A stretch of 64,000 nt of DNA, from NCBI GenBank assembly GCA_963727045.1, contig CAVSES010000002.1, forward strand, positions 868,001-932,000, read 5' to 3'. The notes beneath the pieces were generated by a model. The model searched no databases. It was given only the letters and a program-made list of their open reading frames with translations, and had not been told where the DNA came from. This DNA comes from Bog-1198 sp963727045 (lineage in GTDB: Bacteria > Pseudomonadota > Gammaproteobacteria > Steroidobacterales > Steroidobacteraceae). Below are positions 17,169-25,747 of this stretch, one piece after another (the stretch's first letter is position 1; each line of letters begins with the position of its first letter). A program made the translations under genes and the position numbers.

Positions 17169-18536
17169 TTACGGGGGCGCCGTCTTGGCGGCCAAACTCA
17201 AGTCCAGCCGGCGGCGGCGCGCGAGCCAGGCATACACCGGCGCGCATCCGATGAGGAGCAGCCCGGCAAAGAGTGCGGAACGCCGGTCTTCCGCGATCGC
17301 GGCGATCCATAGAAGCACGCAGCCTGCGAGCGCGATCGCCGTCGTGAACGGGTAGCCGAAAGCCAGATAGGGTCTGGGCGTCGCCGGCTCTTTACGCCTG
17401 AGGACCATGAGCGCGGTATAGGCTGACACGTAGTTGAGCAGGAACAGCACGGCTGCGATGGCGATGATCTGCTCGAACGTGCCGGTCAGGATGAGCGCCG
17501 CGACTCCCAGGCCAGTGAAGGCGAGCGCGACGCGGGGAGTTCCCCCCACGCTCACCAGGGTGGCCTTTTGAGTGAAAAAACCATCCCGTCCGATGGCGAG
17601 AAGGATCCGCGGCGCCATCAGAAAGGTGGCATTCACGAGGCTGAGCACCGTCATGAGCGAAATCACCGTGACGAGCACGTCGCCGCCCCGCGGCAGCACC
17701 ACGCGCGCCGCGTCGGCGGCCGGCAGCGCGGACGCCGCGAGCACGGGCAGGGGCAACACGCGAAGGATGGCAATGTTGATGATCACGTACATCGCGGCCA
17801 CGAGCACGGTGCCGCCGATGATGGCGCGCGGCAGCGTAAGAGTGGGCTCGGTACTTTCTTCCGACATGTAGATGGGCGAATACCAGCCGTCGTAGGTCAC
17901 GAATACGTTTCGCAATGCGGTCACGACGGCGGTGAGCATGCCGAACGACAAGAGCGGCAGCGAAATGGCGGATGAGGCCGGCGGCGGCGCGGTCGATGCC
18001 GCGACCGGGGCGGCGATGAAGCAGGCGATAACCAGCACCAGCATCATGAGGCCCACGGTCAGGCTGATGATGCGTGTCATGGTGCTGCCGAGGCGCAGTC
18101 CCGCCCAATGCAGGGCGGTGAACATAACGGCGACCCCGAGGGCGATGGCCCGCGGATTATCGGCGATGGCCGGCCACAACTGACCGATGAACACGGCGGC
18201 GGTCAACGAGGCATAGGCGATCGCCGCAATCTGATTGACCCAGTCGCTCCAGCCCACTACGAATCCCGCGCCGTTGCCAAAGGCACGCCGCGCATACACG
18301 TAGAAGCCGCCGGCCTCGGGCAGCATCGCAGCGAGCTCGGCCACCGCCACGGCGCCCAGCAGCGCGTAAACTCCGCCGAAAATCCAGAACAGCACGATGA
18401 GGCGCGAATCGCCGAGGGCGGCGGCCAATGTCCCCGGCAGGCGCAGAATGCCGGTGCCGACCGTGCCGCCGAAGACCATGGCCAATCCGAATCCGAGCCC
18501 CAGGATTCGCCGCAGCGGGCGCGATGCCAAAGTCAC
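17169..18536 (-). CDS. APC-family amino acid permease
   Basis: An amino acid-polyamine-organocation transporter with about twelve helices. The first helix carries the family signature GLAMVFGGTVGTGILRLPG, followed by AELAAMLPEAGGFYVYARRAFG and, later, AFTGLGVAALILTG. The frame is open to 18698, but that extension is arginine-rich, has no membrane character and would overlap the divergent MFS gene, so GTG 18536 is preferred. That start lacks a strong ribosome binding site, and it is less certain than the rest. The substrate is probably an amino acid or amine; the specificity is not visible. It is adjacent to a peptidase relic. Confidence 0.88.
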   Translation of the reverse strand: MTLASRPLRRILGLGFGLAMVFGGTVGTGILRLPGTLAAALGDSRLIVLFWIFGGVYALLGAVAVAELAAMLPEAGGFYVYARRAFGNGAGFVVGWSDWVNQIAAIAYASLTAAVFIGQLWPAIADNPRAIALGVAVMFTALHWAGLRLGSTMTRIISLTVGLMMLVLVIACFIAAPVAASTAPPPASSAISLPLLSFGMLTAVVTALRNVFVTYDGWYSPIYMSEESTEPTLTLPRAIIGGTVLVAAMYVIINIAILRVLPLPVLAASALPAADAARVVLPRGGDVLVTVISLMTVLSLVNATFLMAPRILLAIGRDGFFTQKATLVSVGGTPRVALAFTGLGVAALILTGTFEQIIAIAAVLFLLNYVSAYTALMVLRRKEPATPRPYLAFGYPFTTAIALAGCVLLWIAAIAEDRRSALFAGLLLIGCAPVYAWLARRRRLDLSLAAKTAPP

Positions 18537-18672
18537 GGCTCTGTCGGGGAAGGATGCACGAGGGTGAGCTTGCGCGAGAGCCGCGCCGGCCGCAAGTCGC
18601 CTCACGCGTTGACCTTGAGACCAGTTGAGGATGTATCGTGCCCGGCGGCTGCATTCAATGACGGAGTGAAAC

Positions 18673-20064
18673 GTGATCGACGCAGAACCCCGCGACACCT
18701 GGCGCAGTCTCTACCGATCGGGACTGCTGGGCCGCTTCATCGTGCTCTGCCTCGGCATCTGGCTGCATGCGGCGGATACTCTCGTGACCGCGACGATTGC
18801 GCCCGCCATCGTCGATGACATCGGCGGCATCGCCTTCATCAATTGGACCATCCTGCTGTACGAGGTGGGCGCCATCATCGCCGGCGCGGCCGCGCCGACG
18901 CTCTGTGAACGCGCGGGCGTCAAACGGGCGTTGAGCCTTGCCGCTCTGGCTTACGGCAGCGGCTGCCTCATCGCCGGATTCGCTCCGTCCATGACTGTCT
19001 TGTTGGCGGGCCGGTTCGCGCAGGGCGTGGGCGGCGGCATGCTGCTCTCGCTCTGCTATGTGGCGATTCAGCAGTGGTTCGCGCCGGCCTGGTGGAACCG
19101 CCTGTTCGGCATCGTGGCGCTGATCTGGGGCGCAGGCTCGCTGCTCGGCCCGCTGATCGGAGGGATATTTGCGGGCTTGCACGCCTGGCGAATGACCTTC
19201 TTCGTGTTCGCGGGGCAGGCGGCCGCATTGTGGATCTTGGCGTCCCTGTGGCTGCCTGCGCAGGAGGCGCAGCTGCTGCGGGCAAAGCGCTGGCCGATGC
19301 TTCCCCTGGCGGTGCTCTCCGCGGCGACCCTGCTCATCGCTGGGAGCAGCGTCGCCAAAGCCGTTGCGATGTCGGTTTTCGATTGCCTGCTCGGCGCCGG
19401 CCTCCTCTACGCCGCCGCGCGATTGGACCGGCGCGGAGGATCGCGCCTGTTCCCGGTGCACGTGCTCGATCATCGCCATCCCGTGGGAGCGGGACTGCAG
19501 ATGGTATTTGCCCTGTCGGTCGCGACCACGGGCTTCTGGGCCTACGGCCCCTTGATCCTGAAAATCCTCTTCGGCACCCCGCCGCTCATTTCCGGATACA
19601 TCCTCGCAGGCGAAGCCATCTCCTGGAGTCTCGCCACCCTGGCCGTGTCAAAGGCTCCCCTGTCCTGGGATAGGTGGTTGATCCGCGCGGGTGCGAGCCT
19701 GGTCGCGCTCGGCGCCGGCGGCTTCGCCGTCGTCGTTCCGGCGGGCGCGCTGGCGGGGATGGTGCTGTGCGCACTGCTGCAGGGCTTCGGCTTTGGTCTT
19801 TGCTGGCCCTCGATCGTGCACCGGATGGCTCGATTCTCGGACGATGCCATGCAGCCGCTCGCGGTCACTTCGCCCGACACCATGCAGCGCATCGGCTACG
19901 CGGTGGGCGCCGCCTCCGTCGGCATAGCGGCCAATCTGTCCGGACTCGCTGCGGGAATCTCCATTGCCGCCGCGAAGGCCGCGGCATTTTGGGTTTTTGC
20001 CGCCTTCGTGCCCGTGTTGATCCTGGCGTTGATCAGCGCCTGGAATTTCACCCGGCCCCCCTAA
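18673..20064 (+). CDS. MFS transporter, drug:H+ antiporter-like
   Basis: A major facilitator of 463 residues. The opening helices (LCLGIWLHAADTLVTATIAP) and the motif-A-like loop (CERAGVKRALSLAAL) are typical of multidrug or metabolite exporters of the DHA type. A further characteristic segment is GRFAQGVGGGMLLSLCYVAI. Start is GTG at 18673, preceded by GGAG at a suitable distance (tgacGGAGtgaaac). The gene is divergent from the amino acid permease, and a 136-base region between them should hold both promoters. The substrate is unknown. Confidence 0.87.
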   Translation: MIDAEPRDTWRSLYRSGLLGRFIVLCLGIWLHAADTLVTATIAPAIVDDIGGIAFINWTILLYEVGAIIAGAAAPTLCERAGVKRALSLAALAYGSGCLIAGFAPSMTVLLAGRFAQGVGGGMLLSLCYVAIQQWFAPAWWNRLFGIVALIWGAGSLLGPLIGGIFAGLHAWRMTFFVFAGQAAALWILASLWLPAQEAQLLRAKRWPMLPLAVLSAATLLIAGSSVAKAVAMSVFDCLLGAGLLYAAARLDRRGGSRLFPVHVLDHRHPVGAGLQMVFALSVATTGFWAYGPLILKILFGTPPLISGYILAGEAISWSLATLAVSKAPLSWDRWLIRAGASLVALGAGGFAVVVPAGALAGMVLCALLQGFGFGLCWPSIVHRMARFSDDAMQPLAVTSPDTMQRIGYAVGAASVGIAANLSGLAAGISIAAAKAAAFWVFAAFVPVLILALISAWNFTRPP

Positions 20065-20113
20065 ACCTGCGATCATTGGCGGCCCAAGGCTCAAAGATCC
20101 AAGGTGCAGCCGC

Positions 20114-20401
20114 ATGACCGCCAAAAAGACCGCCAAGCCGGCGCCGCGCATCGTCGAACGCGTGCAGACCGGCGTGCGGCTGGAAAAGGGGCTTCTCAAA
20201 GTACTCAAAGGGCTGGCGGAATACCTCGATCTGTCGCTCGGCGATCTGCTCGAGGGGATTGCCCTCCATTCGCTCGAGAACAAGCCGCCGTTCAAGCGCT
20301 CGACGCTCGAGAAGATCGCGCAGCTGCGACGCGTCTACGGCTTCGAGCTCAATGCCGCGGACAGTCACCGGCTTCGCGAGCGGGATGGCGGCTGTACATG
20401 A
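20114..20401 (+). CDS. Small protein with ribbon-helix-helix-like core
   Basis: A 95-residue basic protein. It starts with a lysine-rich tail (MTAKKTAKPAPR), followed by ERVQTGVRLEKGLLKVLKGL and AEYLDLSLGDLLEGIAL, a beta strand plus two helices compatible with a ribbon-helix-helix DNA-binding fold. The C-terminal part (STLEKIAQLRRVYGFEL) is helical. I recognise no named family. It lies 49 bases after the MFS gene and its end overlaps or abuts the start of the MarC-like gene, so it may be part of a small operon and a possible regulator of its neighbours. Confidence 0.7.
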   Translation: MTAKKTAKPAPRIVERVQTGVRLEKGLLKVLKGLAEYLDLSLGDLLEGIALHSLENKPPFKRSTLEKIAQLRRVYGFELNAADSHRLRERDGGCT

Positions 20402-20426
20402 TGTGCCGTCCGGCCAGGGTGCCGAT

Positions 20427-21095
20427 GTGACCACCTTCCTGCTGGCGTTCGGCGCTTTGTTCTCCATCGTGAACCCATTGTCCGGCGCATTCATCTTCTT
20501 CGGCGCGACCCGCGAACTCGACCCGCGCGTGCGCTCGCACGTCTCGCGCTGGGTGGCCATCTATGCCTTCTCGATCGTGGCGGTATCGCTGTATGTCGGC
20601 GCCTATGTATTGAGTTTTTTTGGTATCTCCATTCCGGTCCTGCGCGTGGCGGGCGGCATCGTCGTCGCCATGTCCGGGTGGCGGATGTTGAACGAACCCG
20701 ACGCCACGGAGCAGCGCCGCAGCGAGACGCCGAGCCCGCGCTCCATCGATGTGACGCCGAGCCGCCTCGCGTTCTATCCGCTCACGATGCCGCTGACCAC
20801 CGGGCCTGGGACGATCTCCGTGGCGATATCCCTGGGCGCCAACCGGCCCCGTGGAATTGCCTCCTCGCTCGAATTCTTCGTCGAGACGCTCACCGCCGTC
20901 GCGCTCCTCGCGCTGCTCGTCTATGGGTTCTACAAGAATTCGGCGCGTCTCGCGGGTTGGATCGGCGCGACGGGCACCACCATCGTGGTGCGGCTGTCGG
21001 CGTTCCTCTTGTTCTGCATCGGCATCCAGGTGTTGTGGAACGGCGCGGCGGAACTCTTGGGTACGTTGCCGCTCGGCAGCGCCGGCACCAGCTGA
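20427..21095 (+). CDS. MarC/NAAT family integral membrane protein
   Basis: A six-helix protein of the MarC (UPF0056) family. It begins TTFLLAFGALFSIVNPLSGA, where the NP motif in the first helix is diagnostic, and a second conserved segment reads AFYPLTMPLTTGPGTISVAI. Family members are annotated as MarC or neutral amino acid transporters, but a transport function is not firmly shown. GTG 20427 gives the usual N terminus and follows an AGGGTG motif; the in-frame ATG at 20385 would overlap the upstream gene by 17 bases and is the alternative. The length (about 222 residues) is typical. Confidence 0.88.
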   Translation: MTTFLLAFGALFSIVNPLSGAFIFFGATRELDPRVRSHVSRWVAIYAFSIVAVSLYVGAYVLSFFGISIPVLRVAGGIVVAMSGWRMLNEPDATEQRRSETPSPRSIDVTPSRLAFYPLTMPLTTGPGTISVAISLGANRPRGIASSLEFFVETLTAVALLALLVYGFYKNSARLAGWIGATGTTIVVRLSAFLLFCIGIQVLWNGAAELLGTLPLGSAGTS

Positions 21096-21173
21096 CGCAG
21101 GACCGCGAGGCCGCCGATACTTGCGCCTTTCTTTTGTGCAGGCTCTCGCGGCTGATCCGCGGGTGCGCGGCTA

Positions 21174-22511
21174 TCAGCGGGGCTGTGCGGCGAAGGCAGC
21201 CCGCACGTAAATCGTCCCTTCCTTCATGACGAACACCGGATGTTCGGTGCTCTTCATGTCCTCGAGCGGATTGCCGGCGACCGCCACCACATCGGCGAAT
21301 TTGCCGGCGGCGAGCGTCCCTGTCTTGTCGGCGACCCCGAGGAGGTCGGCGCCGTTCGCGGTGCCCGCCATCAGGACCTGCGCCGGCGGCATCCCGTTCT
21401 TGGTCATCAGCGAAAATTCGCGCGCATTCAAGCCGTGCGGTTCGACGCCGGCGTCGGTGCCCATGGCAATCGGCACGCCGATCTTGACCGCGTGCTGAAA
21501 CATCTGCTGAGCCTGCGCGGCGGCGGCGCGGGCCTTGGCGGCGATGGACGGAGGAAAGGTGTCGAGGCGTTCGCCCACCCAGGCCCCGGCGAACAGCGTC
21601 GCCACGAGGTACACGTGCTTCTTCTTCATCTCGAGCAGAGTGTCGTCCTTGAGAAATGTGCCGTGTTCGATCGAATCCACCCCTGCGGCGACGGCCATTT
21701 TGGCCGCGCGGTCGCCGTGGCAGTGGGCCGCCACCTTGCGCCCCCAGTTGTGGGCCTCGGAGACGATGGCGTTCATTTCCTCCTGCGTCAGCTGCGGATT
21801 GTCCACGGGATCCGAGAGCGACAGCACGCCGCCCGAGGGCATGAATTTGATGACGTCGGCGCCGTACTTGACCTGGTAGCGCACGGCCTCGCGGCACTCT
21901 TCGGGACCGTTGCACACGCCCTTGATCGGGCCCGCCACCGCGATGCGCTCGGACGGCACCGGATCTTGATCGGCGTGGCCGCCGGTCGCGCCGACGGCAT
22001 AGTTGGCGACGAGCATGCGCGGGCCCGGGATCATTCCCGCGGCGATCGCGTTGCGCAGCCCCAGCGCCACGTAGTCGGTGGAGCCAACGTCGCGCACCGT
22101 GGTGATTCCCGCCTCGAGAGTTGCCTTCGCGTAGTGCGCACCGTAGAGGGCCTGCTCCGCGGGGAAACGCATGAGGCTGTCGAAGAAATCGTGATACCAA
22201 TGCGGACCGGCTTCTTGCGACAGATGCACGTGGGCATCGATGAATCCCGGCAGCAGAGTCGCCTCTCCCAGATCGATCACCTCTGCGTCGCCGGGAATCG
22301 CGACCTCGCCGCCCGCCGCCACTATCTTGGTGCCGGACACGAGCACCACGCCGGGTTCGACCAGTCTTCCGGACACGGCATCGAACAGATGCGCGGCCTT
22401 GAGCGCGATCGGCCGGGACGCCGCGGGAGCGGTATCCGCGAGAACCGCCGGCGTGAAAATGAAGGCCGCGATGGCCGGAATCCAGTAACTCACCGCCGTA
22501 TGCTGCCGCAT
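21174..22511 (-). CDS. Secreted amidohydrolase family protein
   Basis: A metal-dependent amidohydrolase (imidazolonepropionase/prolidase-like subgroup) of 445 residues with a signal peptide (residues 1-25). Metal-ligand motifs are all present in order: HVHLS at about residue 95, the carbamylated-lysine segment ADVIKFMPSGG, VAAHCHGD, SIEHGTF and MGTDAGVEPHG. The secreted form of this subgroup often acts as an Xaa-Pro or cyclic-imide hydrolase in the periplasm. The exact substrate cannot be read from sequence. It converges on the MarC gene and stands alone. Confidence 0.91.
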   Translation of the reverse strand: MRQHTAVSYWIPAIAAFIFTPAVLADTAPAASRPIALKAAHLFDAVSGRLVEPGVVLVSGTKIVAAGGEVAIPGDAEVIDLGEATLLPGFIDAHVHLSQEAGPHWYHDFFDSLMRFPAEQALYGAHYAKATLEAGITTVRDVGSTDYVALGLRNAIAAGMIPGPRMLVANYAVGATGGHADQDPVPSERIAVAGPIKGVCNGPEECREAVRYQVKYGADVIKFMPSGGVLSLSDPVDNPQLTQEEMNAIVSEAHNWGRKVAAHCHGDRAAKMAVAAGVDSIEHGTFLKDDTLLEMKKKHVYLVATLFAGAWVGERLDTFPPSIAAKARAAAAQAQQMFQHAVKIGVPIAMGTDAGVEPHGLNAREFSLMTKNGMPPAQVLMAGTANGADLLGVADKTGTLAAGKFADVVAVAGNPLEDMKSTEHPVFVMKEGTIYVRAAFAAQPR

Positions 22512-22631
22512 CGATCGCCTCTCCCCTTCCTAGCTTGGATGTGACGCGAGAGCTTACTCAAGAATGCCGCGCGATGCTCCACTTTTGCGGACGCTGCCGC
22601 TTGAGTTCCAAGGGGCGTCGTCGCGAAGCTC

Positions 22632-24119
22632 TCACGGACGCCGCCGCAGCCCCGCCGGTATCAGCACGAGTCCGAGCAGCTCAAAAATGCCGTGCGCCAC
22701 CAGCGCCATCAACGCCGCGGGAATGGCGCCGGTCAAAATGGTGGGGACATCGTTCAACGACAATCCGGACACGATGGGAGCACCGTATCCGCCCGCGCCC
22801 ACCAGGGCCGCGAGAGTCGCGGTGCCGATGCTGACGATGGTCGCGGTTTTGATCCCCGCGAGCAGCGTCGGACTCGCGAGCGGCAGCACCACGCGCAGCA
22901 GCACCTGCCGGCGGTTCAACCCGAACGCGCGGGCATTCTCCAGGTGCACGGGATTCACCGCGCGAATGCCGGTGAAGGTGTTGAGCACCACCGGCAGCAG
23001 GCTGTAGAGACACAGCGCCGCGAGCGCGGGCTTCGTGCCCACGCCGAATACCGGGATGAGAAAGCACAGCAGCGCCAGGGACGGCACCGTTTGAATCACG
23101 GCGCTCGACAGAAGGATGGCCTGCCCGGCGGCGTGGAAACGCACCGCCGTCACCCCCAAGGGAATGCCGACGAGCACCGAGAACAGCAGCGACACACCGA
23201 CCAGCCACAGATGCTCCTTGGTGCGCCGGGCCACCTCGTGCAGCCATCCTTTGGACGCCGGCGTCTCGGACCCCAGAAATTGCGCCGCGATCTTGTCGAA
23301 GGGCACCTTCTGAATGTCGGCCCGCGCGTTCATGTCGAGCATGGCTTCTTCGCTGATGGTGCCCTCCAGGGCCTGCAGGGCCTGCCACTCGCGCGGATGC
23401 CTGGCCACGAACTGCTTCCGCGCGACCCACACCGCCTGGTACACCGGAAAATATTTGTGGTCGTCCTTGAGCACCTGCAATTGCAGCTTCTTGATCTTCG
23501 CATCCGTCGAATACACGTCGATCAAATCGACGGCATTCTGATCGATCGCCTGGAAGCTCAGGGAATGCTCCATGCGGTTGATCTTCTGCGGATTGAAGGC
23601 GAGGTGGTAGCTCCCGACCAATCCCGGATAGCCGTCCTTGCGATCCATGAATTCATAGCTGAAAGCCGCCTTGACCGAGGACTCGATGGGAATCAAATCC
23701 CCGATCGAGTGCAGGCCGTGCTCGGCGGCGTAGGACTCCTTCACCGCCAGCGCATAGGTGTCGTTGAATCCGAGCGAATCGGAAATCGTCAGATCGAGCG
23801 CCGACAGGGCCTCACGAATCTCCTCGACGGACTTCAATCCCGGCTGTTTCAGAATGGCCTCGGCGAGAGTTCCCGTGTAATCCGGATACAGGTCGATCGC
23901 GCCGCTTTTGAGCGCCTCGAACAGGATCCCGGTGCTTCCCATCCCCAGCTTGCGTGTGACGACGACATGCGTCGCGGACTCCATGGTTTGCGCCGCGATC
24001 TCTCCCAAGACATAGCTCTCGGTGAAGATCTTGCCGCCGACTACGATGCCATCCGCGGCGGGCGAGGCAAAGGAGGCCATGCATCCGAACGTCAAGATCG
24101 TGGGCCATGCGCGCCTCAT
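22632..24119 (-). CDS. Fused betaine-type ABC importer: binding protein plus permease
   Basis: A 495-residue fusion. Residues about 1-20 form a signal or anchor, residues about 22-285 a glycine betaine/choline-type solute-binding domain (GKIFTESYVLGEIAAQTME, then DLYPDYTGTLAEAIL), and residues about 305-490 a binding-protein-dependent permease with the EAA-type loop NARAFGLNRRQVLLRVVLPL and ATLAALVGAGGYG. The order is binding domain first, permease second; the commoner fusion in this family is the reverse. The start overlaps the ATPase stop by four bases (ATGA), so the two genes are co-translated. Likely substrates are betaine, choline or another quaternary amine or osmolyte. Confidence 0.92.
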   Translation of the reverse strand: MRRAWPTILTFGCMASFASPAADGIVVGGKIFTESYVLGEIAAQTMESATHVVVTRKLGMGSTGILFEALKSGAIDLYPDYTGTLAEAILKQPGLKSVEEIREALSALDLTISDSLGFNDTYALAVKESYAAEHGLHSIGDLIPIESSVKAAFSYEFMDRKDGYPGLVGSYHLAFNPQKINRMEHSLSFQAIDQNAVDLIDVYSTDAKIKKLQLQVLKDDHKYFPVYQAVWVARKQFVARHPREWQALQALEGTISEEAMLDMNARADIQKVPFDKIAAQFLGSETPASKGWLHEVARRTKEHLWLVGVSLLFSVLVGIPLGVTAVRFHAAGQAILLSSAVIQTVPSLALLCFLIPVFGVGTKPALAALCLYSLLPVVLNTFTGIRAVNPVHLENARAFGLNRRQVLLRVVLPLASPTLLAGIKTATIVSIGTATLAALVGAGGYGAPIVSGLSLNDVPTILTGAIPAALMALVAHGIFELLGLVLIPAGLRRRP

Positions 24120-24862
24120 CGCAGTTCATTCCGATCAGGCAGCGTCCGCTGCGCATTGATGAACTGGCTGACGAAGGGATTCGCGGGATCGAGCAAGAGG
24201 TCGCGGTAGCTGCCGGCCTGCACGATCCGCCCCTCGTGCAGCATCGTGATCTGCTCGGCGAGAAACACGGCCTCGCCCAGATCGTGGGTGACCAGGAGCA
24301 CCGTCTTTCCCAATCTCTGGAAAATGGACTTCAATTCCTGCTGCAGGGTGCTGCGGATGAGTGGGTCCAATGCAGCCATGGGTTCGTCGAGCAGCATCAC
24401 CGCCGGATCCATCATCGCCGCGCGCATGATCGATACGCGCTGTTTCTGGCCGCCGCTCATCTCGCGGGGAAAATGCGTGAGAATTTCCGCATCGAGGTCG
24501 ACGACCTTGCGCAGCTCCTCCAGGCGATCTTCGATCCTCGCCTTCTCCCAGCCGCGCAGCTTAGCGACCAGAGCCACGTTGTTCTTTGCGGAGATGTGCG
24601 GGAAGAGCCCGCCGTCCTGCGGAACGTAGCCGATGCGGTCGGCCCACTCGACCTGCGTGAACGACAGCAGCGCCTGATCGTTGATCTTGACGTAGCCCGT
24701 GTCGAACGGAATCAATCCCAACGTGATGCGCAGCAGTGTGGTCTTCCCCGAACCGCTCGACCCGATCAAGGCATGGGTGACGCCCTTGGGAACGGTGAGG
24801 CTCACGTCCGCGAGCACCACCCGGCCTTCAAACGTCTTGCAGATGTTTTGCAGCTCCAGCAT
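24116..24862 (-). CDS. ABC transporter ATP-binding protein, betaine/osmolyte type
   Basis: A cytoplasmic ATPase of 248 residues that powers the fused importer encoded directly downstream. It has Walker A GSSGSGKTTLL, a Q loop in YVPQDGGLFPH, the signature MSGGQKQRVSI, Walker B VMLLDEP and the switch histidine in LLVTHDLGEA. The C-terminal tail is short and has no CBS domains, unlike OpuAA/ProV proteins that sense ionic strength. The gene is first in a two-gene operon with a four-base overlap, and a SnoaL-like gene lies 15 bases upstream. Confidence 0.93.
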   Translation of the reverse strand: MLELQNICKTFEGRVVLADVSLTVPKGVTHALIGSSGSGKTTLLRITLGLIPFDTGYVKINDQALLSFTQVEWADRIGYVPQDGGLFPHISAKNNVALVAKLRGWEKARIEDRLEELRKVVDLDAEILTHFPREMSGGQKQRVSIMRAAMMDPAVMLLDEPMAALDPLIRSTLQQELKSIFQRLGKTVLLVTHDLGEAVFLAEQITMLHEGRIVQAGSYRDLLLDPANPFVSQFINAQRTLPDRNELR

Positions 24863-24877
24863 TGACGGTTCCGCGCG

Positions 24878-25264
24878 CTACGCTGACTCGACCATGGTGC
24901 CCTGGTGGTACAGAATCAACCACCCCGCCGCCGCGCGGCGCCACAATGTGGCCCGGCGGGTCACCCGCGCTCCCTGACGCAGCGTGTAGGTCACCAGATA
25001 ATTCTGCGCAGCAATTTCCAGGCAGTGAAACCCCTCGATCTCCCAGACGTCCTTCCCGTGCGGCCGGTTCTCCAGGGTGTGGAGGATGAACTCCCTGCTG
25101 TAGCGGCGTCCGGATGCGCCCACCTCCCAAAACGAGGGGTCCAGCATGTTCTCGAAGTCGCGCCGCGCGGTACCCAACTCCGGCCTGTGAAATATGGGCT
25201 CGCGTTGTTTCAATTCGTCGAGCACGGCCGCGAGATGCGGGGCGGTCACGAGATTCGGTTCCAT
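24878..25264 (-). CDS. DUF4440/SnoaL-like small protein
   Basis: A 128-residue protein of the NTF2-like alpha+beta cone fold. The pattern is a helical start (VLDELKQREPIFHR), then FENMLDPSFWEVGASGRRYS, a central strand CLEIAAQNYLVTYTL and the terminal WLILYHQGTMVES. DUF4440 proteins often bind small hydrophobic ligands or act as accessory domains. No catalytic residues can be named. It lies 15 bases upstream of the ABC ATPase gene and 12 bases after the RidA gene on the same strand, so the four genes may form one transcript. Confidence 0.85.
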   Translation of the reverse strand: MEPNLVTAPHLAAVLDELKQREPIFHRPELGTARRDFENMLDPSFWEVGASGRRYSREFILHTLENRPHGKDVWEIEGFHCLEIAAQNYLVTYTLRQGARVTRRATLWRRAAAGWLILYHQGTMVESA

Positions 25265-25276
25265 GCCTGGTCGATC

Positions 25277-25624
25277 TTAAGGTTGCGCGGCGATGACGGC
25301 GATTTCAATCCTGAATTCGGTCGATGCCAGGTGGGGACTCAACACCGTGGCGCGCGCCGGCGTCTCTCCTTGAACCACCCAGGACTGCCAGACGGTGTTC
25401 ATTTCCGCGAATGTGGCCATGTCGGTGAGCCAGATGGTGGCCGACAGCAACCGGCTCTTGTCGGTGTTTGCCTCGGCCAGCAGCGAGTCGATCGCCGCGA
25501 GAATCTCGCGCGTTTGGATCGCGACCGTAGCGCCCGCGGCCACCTGACCCGCGAGGTACACGGTCTTGTTGTGGATCACTGCCTGCGACATCCGCGGGCC
25601 GGTCTTGATGCGTTCGATCTTCAT
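25277..25624 (-). CDS. RidA family enamine/imine deaminase
   Basis: A 115-residue YjgF/YER057c/UK114 (RidA) protein. These trimeric enzymes hydrolyse reactive enamines and imines released by amino acid and amine catabolism. Conserved pieces are AVIHNKTVYLAGQVA near the N terminus, TIWLTDMATFAEMNTVWQSW in the middle and TPARATVLSP, which holds the substrate-binding arginine. The ATG at 25624 is preceded by GGGAG; the longer open frame upstream has no family similarity. It is divergent from the SDR gene with 123 bases between them. Confidence 0.92.
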   Translation of the reverse strand: MKIERIKTGPRMSQAVIHNKTVYLAGQVAAGATVAIQTREILAAIDSLLAEANTDKSRLLSATIWLTDMATFAEMNTVWQSWVVQGETPARATVLSPHLASTEFRIEIAVIAAQP

Positions 25625-25747
25625 GATGACTCCCTTTCGGCTTTGCTTGTGCCGCCAGCGTATACCGGCTATACGATCGATGCGCGATGATTGCAAGCGC
25701 ATCGCCGGTATTGTAAGTCTGACAATGATCCACCGGGGGGAGGCATT

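Noticed and set aside
18537..18698. N-terminal extension of the amino acid permease
   Set aside because: It is arginine-rich, not membrane-like, and would overlap the divergent MFS gene.
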